Shown: positions 23,609 to 34,580 of the stretch, one piece after another | Position numbering within the stretch: the first letter of the stretch is position 1 | How the letters are laid out: the number at the start of each line of letters is the position of its first letter | NCBI GenBank assembly: GCA_963575745.1 | Contig: CAUYUJ010000956.1 | Span: 1-64,000, forward strand | Length of the DNA stretch: 64,000 nt | Source: Prorocentrum cordatum | Lineage: Eukaryota > Sar > Dinophyceae > Prorocentrales > Prorocentraceae | Direction of reading: 5' to 3' | Made by a program: the position numbers and the translations under genes | The notes under the pieces: generated by a model | The model's database searches: none | What the model was told of the DNA's origin: nothing | The model's input: only the letters and a program-made list of their open reading frames with translations

Positions 23609-23900
23609 CATTAGAGCTGGACCCAGCTCTGGTAGGATTCTATTCGAGCTGGACCCAGCTCTAGTAGGATTCTAGCAGAGCTAGACCCAGCTCTGGTAGG
23701 TTTCTATGAGAGCTGGATCCAGCTCAGGTAGGATTCTATGAGAGCTGGACCCCGCTCTAGTAGGATCTTATTAGAGCTTGATCCAGCTCTAGTAGGATTC
23801 TATTGCTGGACCCAGCTCTGGTGGGATCCTATTAGAGCTGGACCTAGCTCTCAGTAGGATCCTATTAGAGCTGGACGCAGCTCTAGTAGGATTCGAATAG
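23609..23900 (+). repeat. 32-bp tandem repeat built on a palindrome, nine copies
   Basis: Each unit contains GAGCTGGACCCAGCTC, an inverted repeat with a two-base centre, followed by TAGTAGGATTCTATTA. Most units are 31-33 bp, and substitutions often fall in the palindrome. The array could form a row of small hairpins. Confidence 0.85.
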
Positions 23901-24002
23901 GTTTGCTGTAGGAGCTCGCTTCGCTGGCGCGCACATTCATGTTCTTCTGAGAATTCAACTGGAAATCCTTTCTGTTTCATTCCCGGATAGCTAGCAGAGA
24001 GC

Positions 24003-24265
24003 TAAGAGGGTTTCAGATTAAGAAGCTGGAGCCGCAGGGTAGCCCCGGAGAACGTCCCAGCGTCGGTCCAGAATCCCCGGCGCAGGCTGCTTGGGTTTTT
24101 AGCAGGTCCCGAGAGGCCTTTCCTAAGCGTTTCCCGAGACGCGTGCCCAGAAGCTCGCCAAAAAGTCCTTCGGAAGCTCTGTCCAGGTCCTTCCAGAGTG
24201 ACGCGCCAGGACTTTCCACGCCTTCCCGGCGCCCTGCTATCCGTGTTTTGGACTACACAAGTTTC
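24003..24265 (-). repeat. Dispersed 270-bp repeat, inverted copy
   Basis: Its reverse complement shares GGACCTG, CTTCCGA, GGGAAACGC and a closing TCTGAAACCC with the two direct copies at 28820-29130 and 29365-29640. TTCCCGGATAGCT lies just before it and the complement-like AGCTATCCGGGAATG closes the copy at 29.13 kb. These may be the ends of one mobile unit. Confidence 0.5.
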
Positions 24266-24327
24266 CATTAGCGTGTGATGGCGCTGGTTGCGCGGTTGCG
24301 GTTGCGACCCCCCCCCCCTCGCAACTG

Positions 24328-24396
24328 GGGAGCAGGGTACCAGTAACCCGTCCTCGCCAGCAAGGGAGGCCAGTCATTTGGTACCCTGCCCCCAGG
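24328..24396. repeat. Inverted repeat, 17-18-bp arms
   Basis: CTGGGGAGCAGGGTACCA and TGGTACCCTGCCCCCAG face each other across about 33 bp. It lies just before the GTT/GTA tract. No target duplication found. Confidence 0.6.
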
Positions 24397-24419
24397 GTGC
24401 CAGACACCCGTCCTTGCTT

Positions 24420-24477
24420 TATTGTTGTTGTTGGTGTTGTTGTTGTTGTTGTTGCTGTAGTAGTAGTAGTAGTAGTG

Positions 24478-24508
<31 letters not shown>

Positions 24509-24540
24509 CAGTAGTGGTAGTGGTAGTGGTAGTGGTAGTG

Positions 24541-24592
<52 letters not shown>

Positions 24593-24600
24593 TGGTAGTG

Positions 24601-24696
<96 letters not shown>

Positions 24697-24711
24697 GCTG
24701 TTGGTTGTTGG

Positions 24712-24758
<47 letters not shown>

Positions 24759-24760
24759 GA
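24420..24760 (+). repeat. GTT/GTA microsatellite
   Basis: Blocks of GTT, then GTA with GGTAGT interruptions, then GTT. It is the head of the first large repeat unit. Confidence 0.95.
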
Positions 24761-25224
24761 ACTCTCATGCCATAATAACTATTGTTGATCCCCCCGTCCG
24801 GTGCACATTGTTTTTTTCGATTGAAGTTCCCTTCGGGGGCTCGGACCTTGTTTTCTATCAGGGAAAGTCTTGAGGGTCAAACTGTGTCGTTGGCCCCCGG
24901 TTTACAACAACAACAACAACAACAACAACGGCTCCCGCCTGAGACTTCCTCACAATTTAGCCAGGACCCCCGCTCCCGCCCGATACTTACTCGCGTTTTA
25001 TTCAGGAATCGCGCTCTCGCTTGGGACTTCCTTAGATTTTTTTCTCCCAGCGCTCTGGAGTCGCGCTCTCGCTGGAGACTTGCTTGCAATTTACTGAAGA
25101 ATTGCGCCCTTGCGTTGGAATTTCCGGCAATTTACTCAAGCGCCGCGCTCCCGGCACTCAGGCACCCAGGAGTCGCGCTCACGCTTCGGACTCCCTCACA
25201 GATTGCATTGGAATCGGGATCTCG

Positions 25225-25735
25225 CTGCCCTTCGTGGCCCCGCTGCAGCCCTTCGTGCCCCCCTCGCTTTGTTTCGTGGCCCCGTTGCAGCCCCTCGTGG
25301 CCTCCTCGCTGCCCTTCGTGGCCCCGTTGCAGTCCTGCGTGGCCCCCTCGCTTTGTTTCGTGGCCCCGTTGCAGCCCTTTGTGGCCCCCTCGCTGCCCTT
25401 CGTGGCCCCGTCGCAGTCCTTCGTGGCCCCGTTGCAGCCCTTCGTGGCCGCCTCGCTGCCCTTTGTGGCCCCGTTGCATTCCTTCGTGGCCCCCTCGCTG
25501 CCCTTCGTGGCCCCATATATGTATGCCCTTCGTGGCCCCCGCTCGTTCGCGCCCGTGGTGGCCCCATATGCATCTGTCCTACGTGGCCCAGTTGCTACCC
25601 TCAGTGGCCCCATCGTTGCCTTCTGTGGCCCCGCATTATCTGCCCTTCGTGGCCCCGCTCGTTCGCGCTCTTCGTGGCCCCATACGCATTCCCTTCGTGT
25701 CCCCGCTGTTGCCCTTCGTGGCCTACTTCGTGTCC
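25225..25735 (+). repeat. 24-bp minisatellite (TTCGTGGCCCC core)
   Basis: Units such as CCCTTCGTGGCCCCGTTGCA recur about 20 times. The 24-bp length keeps an eight-residue peptide in frame on both strands (P-F-V-A-P-L-Q-S on plus; G-H-E-G-L-Q-R-G on minus). CGT triplets follow at about 25775-25850. Confidence 0.85.
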
Positions 25736-25789
25736 TTGTGGCCCTGCTGTCGTTCTCTTTCGCTCTCGCTTTCGCTGTCGTCGTCGTCG

Positions 25790-25821
<32 letters not shown>

Positions 25822-26139
25822 ACGTCGTCGTCGTCGTCGTCGTCGTGGTCGGTCCCCTGTCCGTCCCTCTTGGGGTCGGGTCGACGGTCCGCGGCCGCCC
25901 CGCCGATCAGCGCTGCCGCTGGCCAGGCCGACGGTCTGCGGCCGCCCCGCCGCTTGCCTGGGCCCGGCCTGCAGGGAAGAAAATTATACCCCCCAAAAGG
26001 GGTTCGATCGAAGACGACGAGGGCGGGTATCGAGGGTTTGGGAAATAGGCGTCATTGGACACTCGAGCAGATAAGGGCGAGCAGTCTTAAAATGATTGTT
26101 GTTGTTGTTGCTGCTGCTGCTGCTGCTGTTGTTGTTGTT

Positions 26140-26193
<54 letters not shown>

Positions 26194-26593
26194 GAACTCT
26201 CATTACTGAAGAATAATTATTGTTGATCCCCCCCGTCTGGTGCACATTGTTTTTTCGATTGAAGTGCCCTTTCCGGGGCTCGCACCTTGTTTTTTTAACA
26301 GGGAAAGTCTTGAGGGTCAAACTGTGTCGTTGGCCCCCGGTTTACAACAACAGCGGCTCCCGCCTGATACTTTCTCACAATTTATTGAAGAATCGCGCTC
26401 TCGCTTAGGACTTCCTTGCAATTTACCACCAGGTCGCGGCTCCCGCTGGATTGTTCTTCACAATTTATTGAAGAATCGCGCTCTCGCTTGGGACTTCCTC
26501 GCAACTCACCACCGAATCGCGGCTCCCGCCTGATACGTCCTCACAATTTATCCAGATGCCGCTCCTCGACACTCAGGAATCGCTCCCGCTACA

Positions 26594-26752
26594 TACAGTC
26601 GGGGCGCTGAAGAAGGAACCCTTCTCTTTGGCGAGGGTCTTTGATTGTTTTACGGTTCGCGTGGGGTTTCCATGGGAAGCCGAAGCTTAACTTATGGGAA
26701 AAAGGGGCCTCGTTCCTAATTTAGGGTTCCTTAGGTCAACGCCCCGACTGTA
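26594..26752. mobile_element. MITE, family M3 (TA target, CAGTCGGGGC ends), copy 1
   Basis: It starts TACAGTCGGGGCG and ends with the exact inverse CGCCCCGACTGTA. Further in, GAAGGAACCC faces GGGTTCCTTA. The total is 159 bp with no coding capacity. TA at each edge and CAGT termini fit a Tc1/mariner-type element mobilised by another copy's transposase (inference). A second copy with the same ends and internal blocks lies at 55518-55697. Confidence 0.75.
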
Positions 26753-27067
26753 TTGCCTGGCGGTTCAAGCAGAATTTACGCTTCAACGACCCGCCCGCTC
26801 GACCCGCCCGTCTGGGCCTGCCCGCCCGACCAGCCCGTTAGGAACCGCCGTCGCTGCTCGCTGCCCTTCGCCCGCCTTCGGTGCCCCTCGCTGCCCGTGC
26901 TGGTTCCGCGGTCGCCTTCGCTCGCTGCCCTTCGTGGCCCCGCTGCTGCCCTTCGTGGCAGGGAATCACTGTACCCCCCAAAAGGGGGTGCGATCGAGGA
27001 CGAAGAGGGCGGGCATCCAGGGTTTCGGGATATGCATATAGACTGACACGCGAGCAGATAAGAGCGA

Positions 27068-27082
27068 ACAGTCTTAAGATGA

Positions 27083-27121
<39 letters not shown>

Positions 27122-27122
27122 C

Positions 27123-27185
<63 letters not shown>

Positions 27186-27245
27186 CGTCGTCGTCGTTGT
27201 GGTTGTTGTTGCTGCTGTTGTTGTTGCTGTTGCTGTTGCTGTTGC

Positions 27246-27294
<49 letters not shown>

Positions 27295-27310
27295 ACATTA
27301 GTAGTAGTAG

Positions 27311-27369
<59 letters not shown>

Positions 27370-27422
27370 GATGATGATGATGATGATGCTGATGTTTTTG
27401 TTGTTGTTGCTGTTGTTTCTGT

Positions 27423-27453
<31 letters not shown>

Positions 27454-27515
27454 GTTTTCGTTGTTGTTGTTGGTGTTGTTGTTTGTCAGTTGTTGTTTTG
27501 CTTGCTGCTGTTGTT
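27068..27515 (+). repeat. GTT microsatellite with GCT, GTC and GAT islands
   Basis: About 450 bp at the head of the third large repeat unit. Confidence 0.95.
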
Positions 27516-28759
27516 GAGTTTTCATTTCCAATGATCTACTATTGTGGATCCCCCCTCTGGTAACCGTCGTATCCTTTCAAACAAAGTGCTTCTCCTGGGG
27601 CTCGCACCCTGTTCTTGACAAGGGAAGGTGAGATGTCGTCGAACAGGCTTGTTGGCCCCTGCAGGAATCGCGCTCTCGCGTGGACTTCTCGCAATTTATG
27701 TATCGAAACTCAGGAATCACGCTCTCGCTGTGGAGTTCCTGACTTTCTTTGGGAATCGCGCTGTCGCTCGAGACTTCCTCGCGATTCATGCCGTAATCGC
27801 GCTTCAGCAACCCGCCTGCTCGACTTGGTCGTTTGGGCCCGCCTTCCCGACCCGCCCGTTAGGGTGTACCCGTCCGAGCTGCCCGCCTGGTTCTGTCACG
27901 TGTTCTCTGCTCCTGACCCCCCTCCTGCCAGTGTCTCTTATGTTCTATTCTCCTCCCTCCCCCTTGTCCCTTCCTTCTATCCGTCCCTTCTTCCCCTGCC
28001 TCGCCAAACACGCGTTGCAGGTGAGAAAGATCTGTAGCCCCAAGGGGGTACGATCGAAGACGAAGAGGGCGGGTATCGAGGGATAGGGATATACTTGTTA
28101 AATGACCCGCGAGCAGACAAGAGCGAATTCTCTCGAACTGATTGTTTTTGTTGCTGCTGCTGCTGCTGCTGAGTTCTCATTTCAATTCAAATGTCCCGCT
28201 CAGGGAACGTTTTCCTCACAATTTATCACTGCATCGCGCTCTCTCGCGGGACATCCTCACAAGTTCTTCTGCAGGAATTGGGTTCTTGCATGGGATTTCC
28301 TCGCAATGTATTCAGACGCCGTGCTCACGACACTCAGGAATCACGCTCTCGCTTTCTGGCTTTTCTCAGGATTTACTTGAGAATCGCGCTATCGCTCGAG
28401 CTCTCTTCGCGATTCATGCAGCACTCACGCTTCAATAACACGCCTTCTCGACCTGGCCGCTTGGGCCCGCCGTCCCGACCCGCCCGTTAGCGTCGACCCG
28501 CCCGATGGGCCCGTCTGGTTCGTCCACGTGTTGTTCGCTCCTAGCCCCCGTCCTGGTAATTCGGGGCTCCATCCCCCTCCCCCCCCTTCCATCCGTCCTC
28601 TCGTCCCCTTCCTAAGGGGCTGCGCCAATTACACGCGGCATGTAAGGAAGATATATCTCCAGGGGTGTACGATCGAAGATGAAGAGGGCGGGTACCAAGG
28701 GGTTGGGATATACGTGATGAGTGGTCCGCGAGCAGGCAAGAGCGAACAGTCTTAAAACT

Positions 28760-29640
28760 TGCAGCGTCCCAAACCCGGATAGCGCAGTCCAAGGTGTGGG
28801 AAACGCCTGTCGGAGACTCTAGCAAGGACGCTGGAAAGGATGTCTGGAGAGCTTGCAAGCCAGGAAATCGTTTGTGGGAGATGCCTGCCAGTGCGCTGGG
28901 AAGCATGCTTGCAAGCTTGGGAAAGGAGCTTCGCAGGAACTTCGAAGTAGCTGCAAAGGACCTGCGGAAAGGCTTCCGACGCGTAATGGGAAAGCGTGGG
29001 AAAACGCATGCTGGAGCATTCTGCAGCGTCAAGCAAGTTGCTGCGGGGATGCCTGCCCGGGAGCCTTGGAGAGGGGCTGGCGTAGCCAAGCCTGCCGGCT
29101 TCGAATCTGAAGCCCTTTTAGTTCTCCAGGGAGCTATCCGGGAATGACCTGCTCTGGGATCTTCATCCCAGGGTCGCGCCAAACCTTTCTTTTTCTCTTT
29201 CTTACCCGGCCCAGGTTCTCATCCCGGGGCCGTCTACCCTGGGCCTGCATCCCAGGGCCGAGCGCACCCAGGGTCCTAGCCCTGGGCCGCCACCCTCTGC
29301 CATTTTCCGAACTCCTCCCTTCTGGGCCTGCCGCGGTCACGCCGGAGCCAGACGAGACTCGTGGACCGCGTGCAACAAGACCTGCGGGAAGGGCTTGCCA
29401 GGACGCTGGTAGGCATGCCTGGGGAGCTTGCAAGCTTCGAGAAGCAAGCTTCGAAGGAGCTGCGAGGGAGTTGCGAAGGACCTGCGGAAAGGCGTCAGGC
29501 CCGAGTGCTGGGAACGAGTGGGAAAACGCTTTTCGGGACGCGCTGCAAGTTTGAGCAAGCTGCTGCGTCGCTGCCTGGACGGGGGGCCTTGGCGAAGAGC
29601 TGGCGTAGCCCTGCCTGCCGGCTTCTAACCTGACTGAAGC
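28760..29640 (+). repeat. Duplicated 270-bp block (two direct copies) with spacer
   Basis: 28820-29130 and 29365-29640 share, in order, GGACGCTGG, GGAGCTTGCAAGC, AAGGACCTGCGGAAAGGC, GGGAAAACGC, GCTGGCGTAGCC and GCCTGCCGGCTTC. The spacer holds short CCCAGGG/CCCTGGG repeats. A third, inverted copy is at 24003-24265. Frames in it are short and conflicting, so it is treated as a non-coding dispersed repeat. Confidence 0.65.
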
Positions 29641-29658
29641 CTCTCTCCAGGGATCACC

Positions 29659-29805
29659 GAGCGCGTTCCGCTATTCGCAAAGTGTCTATTCGCAAACGTC
29701 GGAAAAAACTTATGTTTGCTTCGGTGAATTTTGTCGTAGATCCCCCGCGGCTAGTCCAGGCCATTTGCGAAGAGTTACTTTGCGAGTAGTGCAACGCGTT
29801 TGTCT
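29659..29805. mobile_element. MITE, family M2 (GAGCGCGTTCC ends), copy 1
   Basis: The left end GAGCGCGTTCCGCTATTCGC and a decayed right end facing it enclose the internal phrases CGTAGATCCCCC and CCAGGCCATTTGCGA. These phrases are shared with the better-preserved copy at 61547-61688. About 145 bp, non-coding. Confidence 0.7.
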
Positions 29806-30642
29806 AAAAGAGCTTTCCGGGAATGGTTGTTGTTGAACTCTCATTTCTGAAGAATAATTATTGTTGATCCCCCCCGTCCGGTGCACATTGTTTTTTTCGA
29901 TTGAAGTGCCCTTCCGGGGCTCGCACCCTGTTTTTTTAACAGGGAAAGTCTTGAGGGTCAAACTGTGTCGTTGGCCCCCGGTTTACAACAACAGCGGCTC
30001 CCGCCTGATACTTCTTCACAATTTATTGAAGAATTGCGCTCTCGCTTGGGACTTCCTTGCAATTCACCACCAGATCGCGGTTCCCGCTTGGTACTTCTTC
30101 ACAACTTATTGAAGAATCGCGCTCTCACTTAGGGCTTCCGCGCTCCTTTCGATACGGGTGCAGTTCTCGCTATCCTTCCACGCCACTCTCCCAATATCCC
30201 GCTTCTTTTCAGGGTTCCACGAAATTTGTTTCTGACACCAGTTCGCAGCTGTACGTCCCCCCGTGGGGATATCCACGATATGCTTTCTCAAAGGGGTATA
30301 CGTGGCGCTGGTTATGGCGCGGCCCATGGCGAAACTTATTGTTCACCTGTGTTGGAGTGGCTGGCGCAAGCCGTGGCGCAATCTGAATCGCCACTCACAG
30401 CGCAAATCGTCGTCCCCCTCCTTCTTGCCCCTCCCTTTCCTTCCTCCGATCCCTTCGTCTCCATTTTCCCCCGTATCTGCTACCCTGCGTTTTCAAGGAC
30501 TTCACCAACCACGCGTGGCAGGGACAAAAATATACCCCCCAAGCGGGGGTACGATCGAAGGCGAAGAGGGCGGGTGTCCACGGTTTGGGATATGCATATT
30601 GAATGACACGCGAGCAGATAAGAGCGAACAGTCTTAAACTGA

Positions 30643-30826
30643 TCGTTGTTGTTGTCGTGGTTGTGGTGATGGTGGTTGTTGTTGTTGCGGTTGTTGTGCT
30701 CTTGTTTTTTCTTTGAGCGGCTATTGTTGATATTCCTCTCTGGTGCGCAGTGTTTTTCAGTTGAAGTGCCCTTCCTGGGACTCGCGCCTTGTTTTTTCCC
30801 CAACCATCCTGTGGTGTTGGGTCCTC

Positions 30827-30827
<1 letters not shown>
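30643..30827 (+). repeat. Head of a large repeat unit, then satellite leader
   Basis: A GTT/GGT tract is followed by a shortened head (GTTGAAGTGCCCTTCCTGGG). At about 30802 it switches to a leader (AACCATCCTGTGGTGTTGGG) that recurs at 30901 and at about 33098, before the satellite arrays. Confidence 0.6.

Positions 30828-30894
<67 letters not shown>
30828..30894. repeat. Pure 67-nt poly(T) run
   Basis: Uninterrupted T, flanked on both sides by copies of the AACCATCCTGTGG leader. The equivalent place before the second array (33060-33090) is also T-rich, but broken by G, A and C. Confidence 0.97.
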
Positions 30895-31023
30895 CCCTCC
30901 AAACCATCCTGTGGTGTGGGTCCTCATTTTGAAAAGACGGTGCCCGCGTTCCCCTCCTTCCCTCCTCCTTCCCTCCTCATCCCCCTCCCCCTCCTTGCCT
31001 CTGCTCTCGGCACACCTCTCACG

Positions 31024-33007
31024 CGTTTCGTAGCCCCATAGGGAGCTCCACCGAAGGCCCCAGTGGGGGTGTTCGCATGCGGTTCCCCCACCCAGGGCAG
31101 CGTTTCGTGGCCCCATAGGGAGCTCCACCGAAGGCCCCAGTGGGGGTGTTCGCATGCGGTTCCCCCACCCAGGGCAGCGTTTCGTAGCCCCATAGGGAGC
31201 TCCACCGAAGGCCCCAGTGGGGGTGTTCGCATGCGGTTCCCCCACCCAGGGCAGCGTTTCGTGGCCCCATAGGGAGCTCCACCGAAGGCCCCAGTGGGGG
31301 TGTTCGCATGCGGTTCCCCCACCCAGGGCAGCGTTTCGTAGCCCCATAGGGAGCTCCACCGAAGGCCCCAGTGGGGGTGTTCGCATGCGGTTCCCCCACC
31401 CAGGGCAGCGTTTCGTAGCCCCATAGGGAGCTCCACCGAAGGCCCCAGTGGGGGTGTTCGCATGCGGTTCCCCCACCCAGGGCAGCGTTTCGTGGCCCCA
31501 TAGGGAGCTCCACCGAAGGCCCCAGTGGGGGTGTCTCGCATGCGGTTCCCCCACCCAGGGCCGCGTTTCGTGGCCCCAGCGTTCGCACCGGAGGCCCATA
31601 GGGAGCTCCACCGAAGGCCCCAGTGGGGGTGTTCGCATGCGGTTCCCCCCCCAGGCCCGTTTCGTAGCCCCATAGGGGAGCTCCACCGAAGGCCCCAGTG
31701 GGGGTGTTCGCATGCGGTTCCCCCACCCAGGGCAGCGTTTCGTGGCCCCATAGGGAGCTCCACCGAAGGCCCCAGTGGGGGTGTTCGCATGCGGTTCCCC
31801 CACCCAGGGCAGCGTTTCGTGGCCCCATAGGGAGCTCCACCGAAGGCCCCAGTGGGGGTGTTCGCATGCGGTTCCCCCACCCAGGGCAGCGTTTCGTGGC
31901 CCCATAGGGAGCTCCACCGAAGGCCCCAGTGGGGGTGTTCGCATGCGGTTCCCCCACCCAGGGCAGCGTTTCGTAGCCCCATAGGGAGCTCCACCGAAGG
32001 CCCCAGTGGGGGTGTTCGCATGCGGTTCCCCCACCCAGGGCAGCGTTTCGTGGCCCCATAGGGAGCTCCACCGAAGGCCCCAGTGGGGGTGTTCGCATGC
32101 GGTTCCCCCACCCAGGGCAGCGTTTCGTGGCCCCATAGGGAGCTCCACCGAAGGCCCCAGTGGGGGTGTTCGCATGCGGTTCCCCCACCCAGGGCAGCGT
32201 TTCGTAGCCCCATAGGGAGCTCCACCGAAGGCCCCAGTGGGGGTGTTCGCATGCGGTTCCCCCACCCAGGGCAGCGTTTCGTGGCCCCATAGGGAGCTCC
32301 ACCGAAGGCCCCAGTGGGGGTGTTCGCATGCGGTTCCCCCACCCAGGGCAGCGTTTCGTGGCCCCATAGGGAGCTCCACCGAAGGCCCCAGTGGGGGTGT
32401 TCGCATGCGGTTCCCCCACCCAGGGCAGCGTTTCGTGGCCCCATAGGGAGCTCCACCGAAGGCCCCAGTGGGGGTGTTCGCATGCGGTTCCCCCACCCAG
32501 GGCAGCGTTTCGTGGCCCCATAGGGAGCTCCACCGAAGGCCCCAGTGGGGGTGTTCGCATGCGGTTCCCCCACCCAGGGCAGCGCTTCGTGGCCCCATAG
32601 GGAGCTCCACCGAAGGCCCCAGGGGCTGCTCTCGCATGCGGTTCCCCCACCCAGGGCAGCGTTTCGTGGCCCCATAGGGAGCTCCACCGGAGGCCCCAGT
32701 GGCTGCTCTCGCATGCGGTTCCCCCACCCAGGGCAGCGCTTCGTGGCCCCATGGGGAGCTCCACCGAAAGCCCCCGTGGCGCAGTTCGCATGCGCTTCCC
32801 CCACCCAGGGCAGCGTTTCGTGGCACCATAGGGAGCTCCACCGAAGGCCCCAGTGGCGCAGTTCGCATGCGGTTCCCCCACCCAGGGCAGCGTTTCGTAG
32901 CCCCATAGGGAGCTCCACCGAAGGCCCGCCCCGGTGGCGCAGTCCGCATGCGGTTCCCCCATCCAAGGCAGCGCTTCGTGGCCCCATATGGAGCCCCACC
33001 GAAAGCG
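31024..33007. repeat. 77-bp satellite array 1, about 25.7 copies
   Basis: The unit begins CGTTTCGTGGCCCCATAGGG and ends TTCCCCCACCCAGGGCAG, with the array-specific phrase GTGTTCGCATGCGG. Copies are almost identical in the first 20 units and drift in the last five. One unit near 31555 carries an insertion. Because 77 is not divisible by three and the minus strand of the unit has no stop in any frame, all three minus frames stay open for hundreds of codons. Confidence 0.95.
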
Positions 33008-33214
33008 GCACCCACAACGCGTTACCAACAATTGCTTATGGTTGGGTCTTTCGCCAGGATTTTTTTTTTTTGTTTTTTTAATTTTTTCCCCCCCCAACCA
33101 TCCTGTGGTGTTGGGTCCTCGTTTTGAAGAGACGGTGCCCCGCGTTCCCCTCCTTCCTCCTCCTCCTCCTCCCTCCTCCCCCTCCTTGCCTCTGCTCTCG
33201 GCACACCTCTCACA
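33008..33214. repeat. Duplicated leader between satellite arrays
   Basis: TTGCTTATGGTTGGGTCTTT, a T-rich tract, then AACCATCCTGTGG, GAAGAGACGGTGCC, CTCC repeats and CTCTCGGCACACCTCTCACA. The same order precedes array 1, and parts recur after array 2. The duplicated unit is therefore leader + array + tail. Confidence 0.75.
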
Positions 33215-34435
33215 CGTTTCGTAGCCCCATAGGGAGCTCCACCGAAGGCCCCAGTGGGGTGTCCACATGCGGTTCCCCCACCCAGGGCAGCGTTTCGTGG
33301 CCCCATAGGGAGCTCCACCGAAGGCCCCAGTGGGGGTGTCCACATGCGGTTCCCCCACCCAGGGCAGCGTTTCGTGGCCCCATAGGGAGCTCCACCGAAG
33401 GCCCCAGTGGGGGTGTCCACATGCGGTTCCCCCACCCAGGGCAGCGTTTCGTGGCCCCATAGGGAGCTCCACCGAAGGCCCCAGTGGGGGTGTCCACATG
33501 CGGTTCCCCCACCCAGGGCAGCGTTTCGTGCCCCATAGGGAGCTCCACCGAAGGCCCCAGTGGGGGTGTCCACATGCGGTTCCCCCACCCAGGGCAGCGT
33601 TTCGTGGCCCCATAGGGAGCTCCACCGAAGGCCCCAGTGGGGGTGTCCACATGCGGTTCCCCCACCCAGGGCAGCGTTTCGTGGCCCCATAGGGAGCTCC
33701 ACCGAAGGCCCCAGTGGGGGTGTCCACATGCGGTTCCCCCACCCAGGGCAGCGTTTCGTGGCCCCATAGGGAGCTCCACCGAAGGCCCCAGTGGGGGTGT
33801 CCACATGCGGTTCCCCCACCCAGGGCAGCGTTTCGTAGCCCCATAGGGAGCTCCACCGAAGGCCCCAGTGGGGGTGTCCACATGCGGTTCCCCCACCCAG
33901 GGCAGCGTTTCGTGGCCCCATAGGGAGCTCCACCGAAGGCCCCAGTGGGGGTGTCCACATGCGGTTCCCCCACCCAGGGCAGCGTTTCGTAGCCCCATAG
34001 GGAGCTCCACCGAAGGCCCCAGTGGGGGTGTCCACATGCGGTTCCCCCACCCAGGGCAGCGTTTCGTAGCCCCATAGGGAGCTCCACCGAAGGCCCCAGT
34101 GGGGGTGTCCACATGCGGTTCCCCCACCCAGGGCAGCGTTTCGTAGCCCCATAGGGAGCTCCACCGTAGGCCCCAGTGGGGCTGCCCTCATGCGGTTCCC
34201 CCACCCAGGGCAGCGTTTCGTAGCCCCATAGGGAGCTCCACCGTAGGCCGCAGTGGGGGTGCCCGCATGCGGTTCCCCCACCAAGGGCAGCGTTTCGTGG
34301 CCCCACAGGGAGCTCCACCGAAGGCCCCAGAGGGGCTGCCTGCATGCGGTTCCCCCACCCAGGGCAGCGTTTCGTAGCCCCATAGGGAGCTCCACCGAAG
34401 GCCCCAGTGGGGGTGTTCGCATGCGTCTCCACTAC
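33215..34435. repeat. 77-bp satellite array 2, about 16 copies
   Basis: Same 77-bp unit as array 1, but with GTGTCCACATGCGG in place of GTGTTCGCATGCGG in nearly all copies. Each array has therefore been homogenised on its own. The last four copies drift. Confidence 0.95.
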
Positions 34436-34580
34436 CCAGAGGTAGCGCCGCCGAAAACGATATTCACACTTGCGGTATTCACAGTTGCATATGGTTGGGT
34501 CCTTCGCCAGGTTTTTTTTTTTTTGTCTCCGCGTCTCTCCTCCCGCTGCCCCCTCCCTCCATCATTATCGCCATCACCTG
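34436..34580. repeat. Third copy of the inter-array leader
   Basis: It contains TTGCATATGGTTGGGTCCTT, a T run and CTCC-rich sequence. It is shorter than the other two leader copies. Confidence 0.6.

Larger units (their letters stand above)
24765..30642 (+). repeat. Large composite repeat units with a shared head and tail
   Basis: Units start after a GTT tract with GAACTCTCAT, a block ending GTGCACATTG, the phrase AGGGAAAGTCTTGAGGGTC and GGTTTACAACAACAGCGGCT. They end with a conserved tail (GATCGAAGACGA, then GAGCAGATAAGAGCGAACAG, then CTTAAA) that runs into the next GTT tract. Tails end at about 26095, 27080, 28140, 28757 and 30642, giving unit lengths from 617 to about 1330 bp. The variable middle holds a 24-bp minisatellite (unit 1), a MITE (unit 2) or nothing (unit 4), and 28760-29820 is an insertion. 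No coding content is recognised. Confidence 0.75.

Noticed and set aside
25985-26100. GGTTCGATC in the large repeat tail as a tRNA B box
   Set aside because: No matching A box, acceptor stem or cloverleaf can be drawn around it in any of the seven tails.
31019-34432. Minus-strand open frames of up to 1137 codons
   Set aside because: They run through the 77-bp satellite, whose minus strand has no stop in any frame. Three equally long overlapping frames carry the same permuted peptide, as expected from a repeat length not divisible by three.
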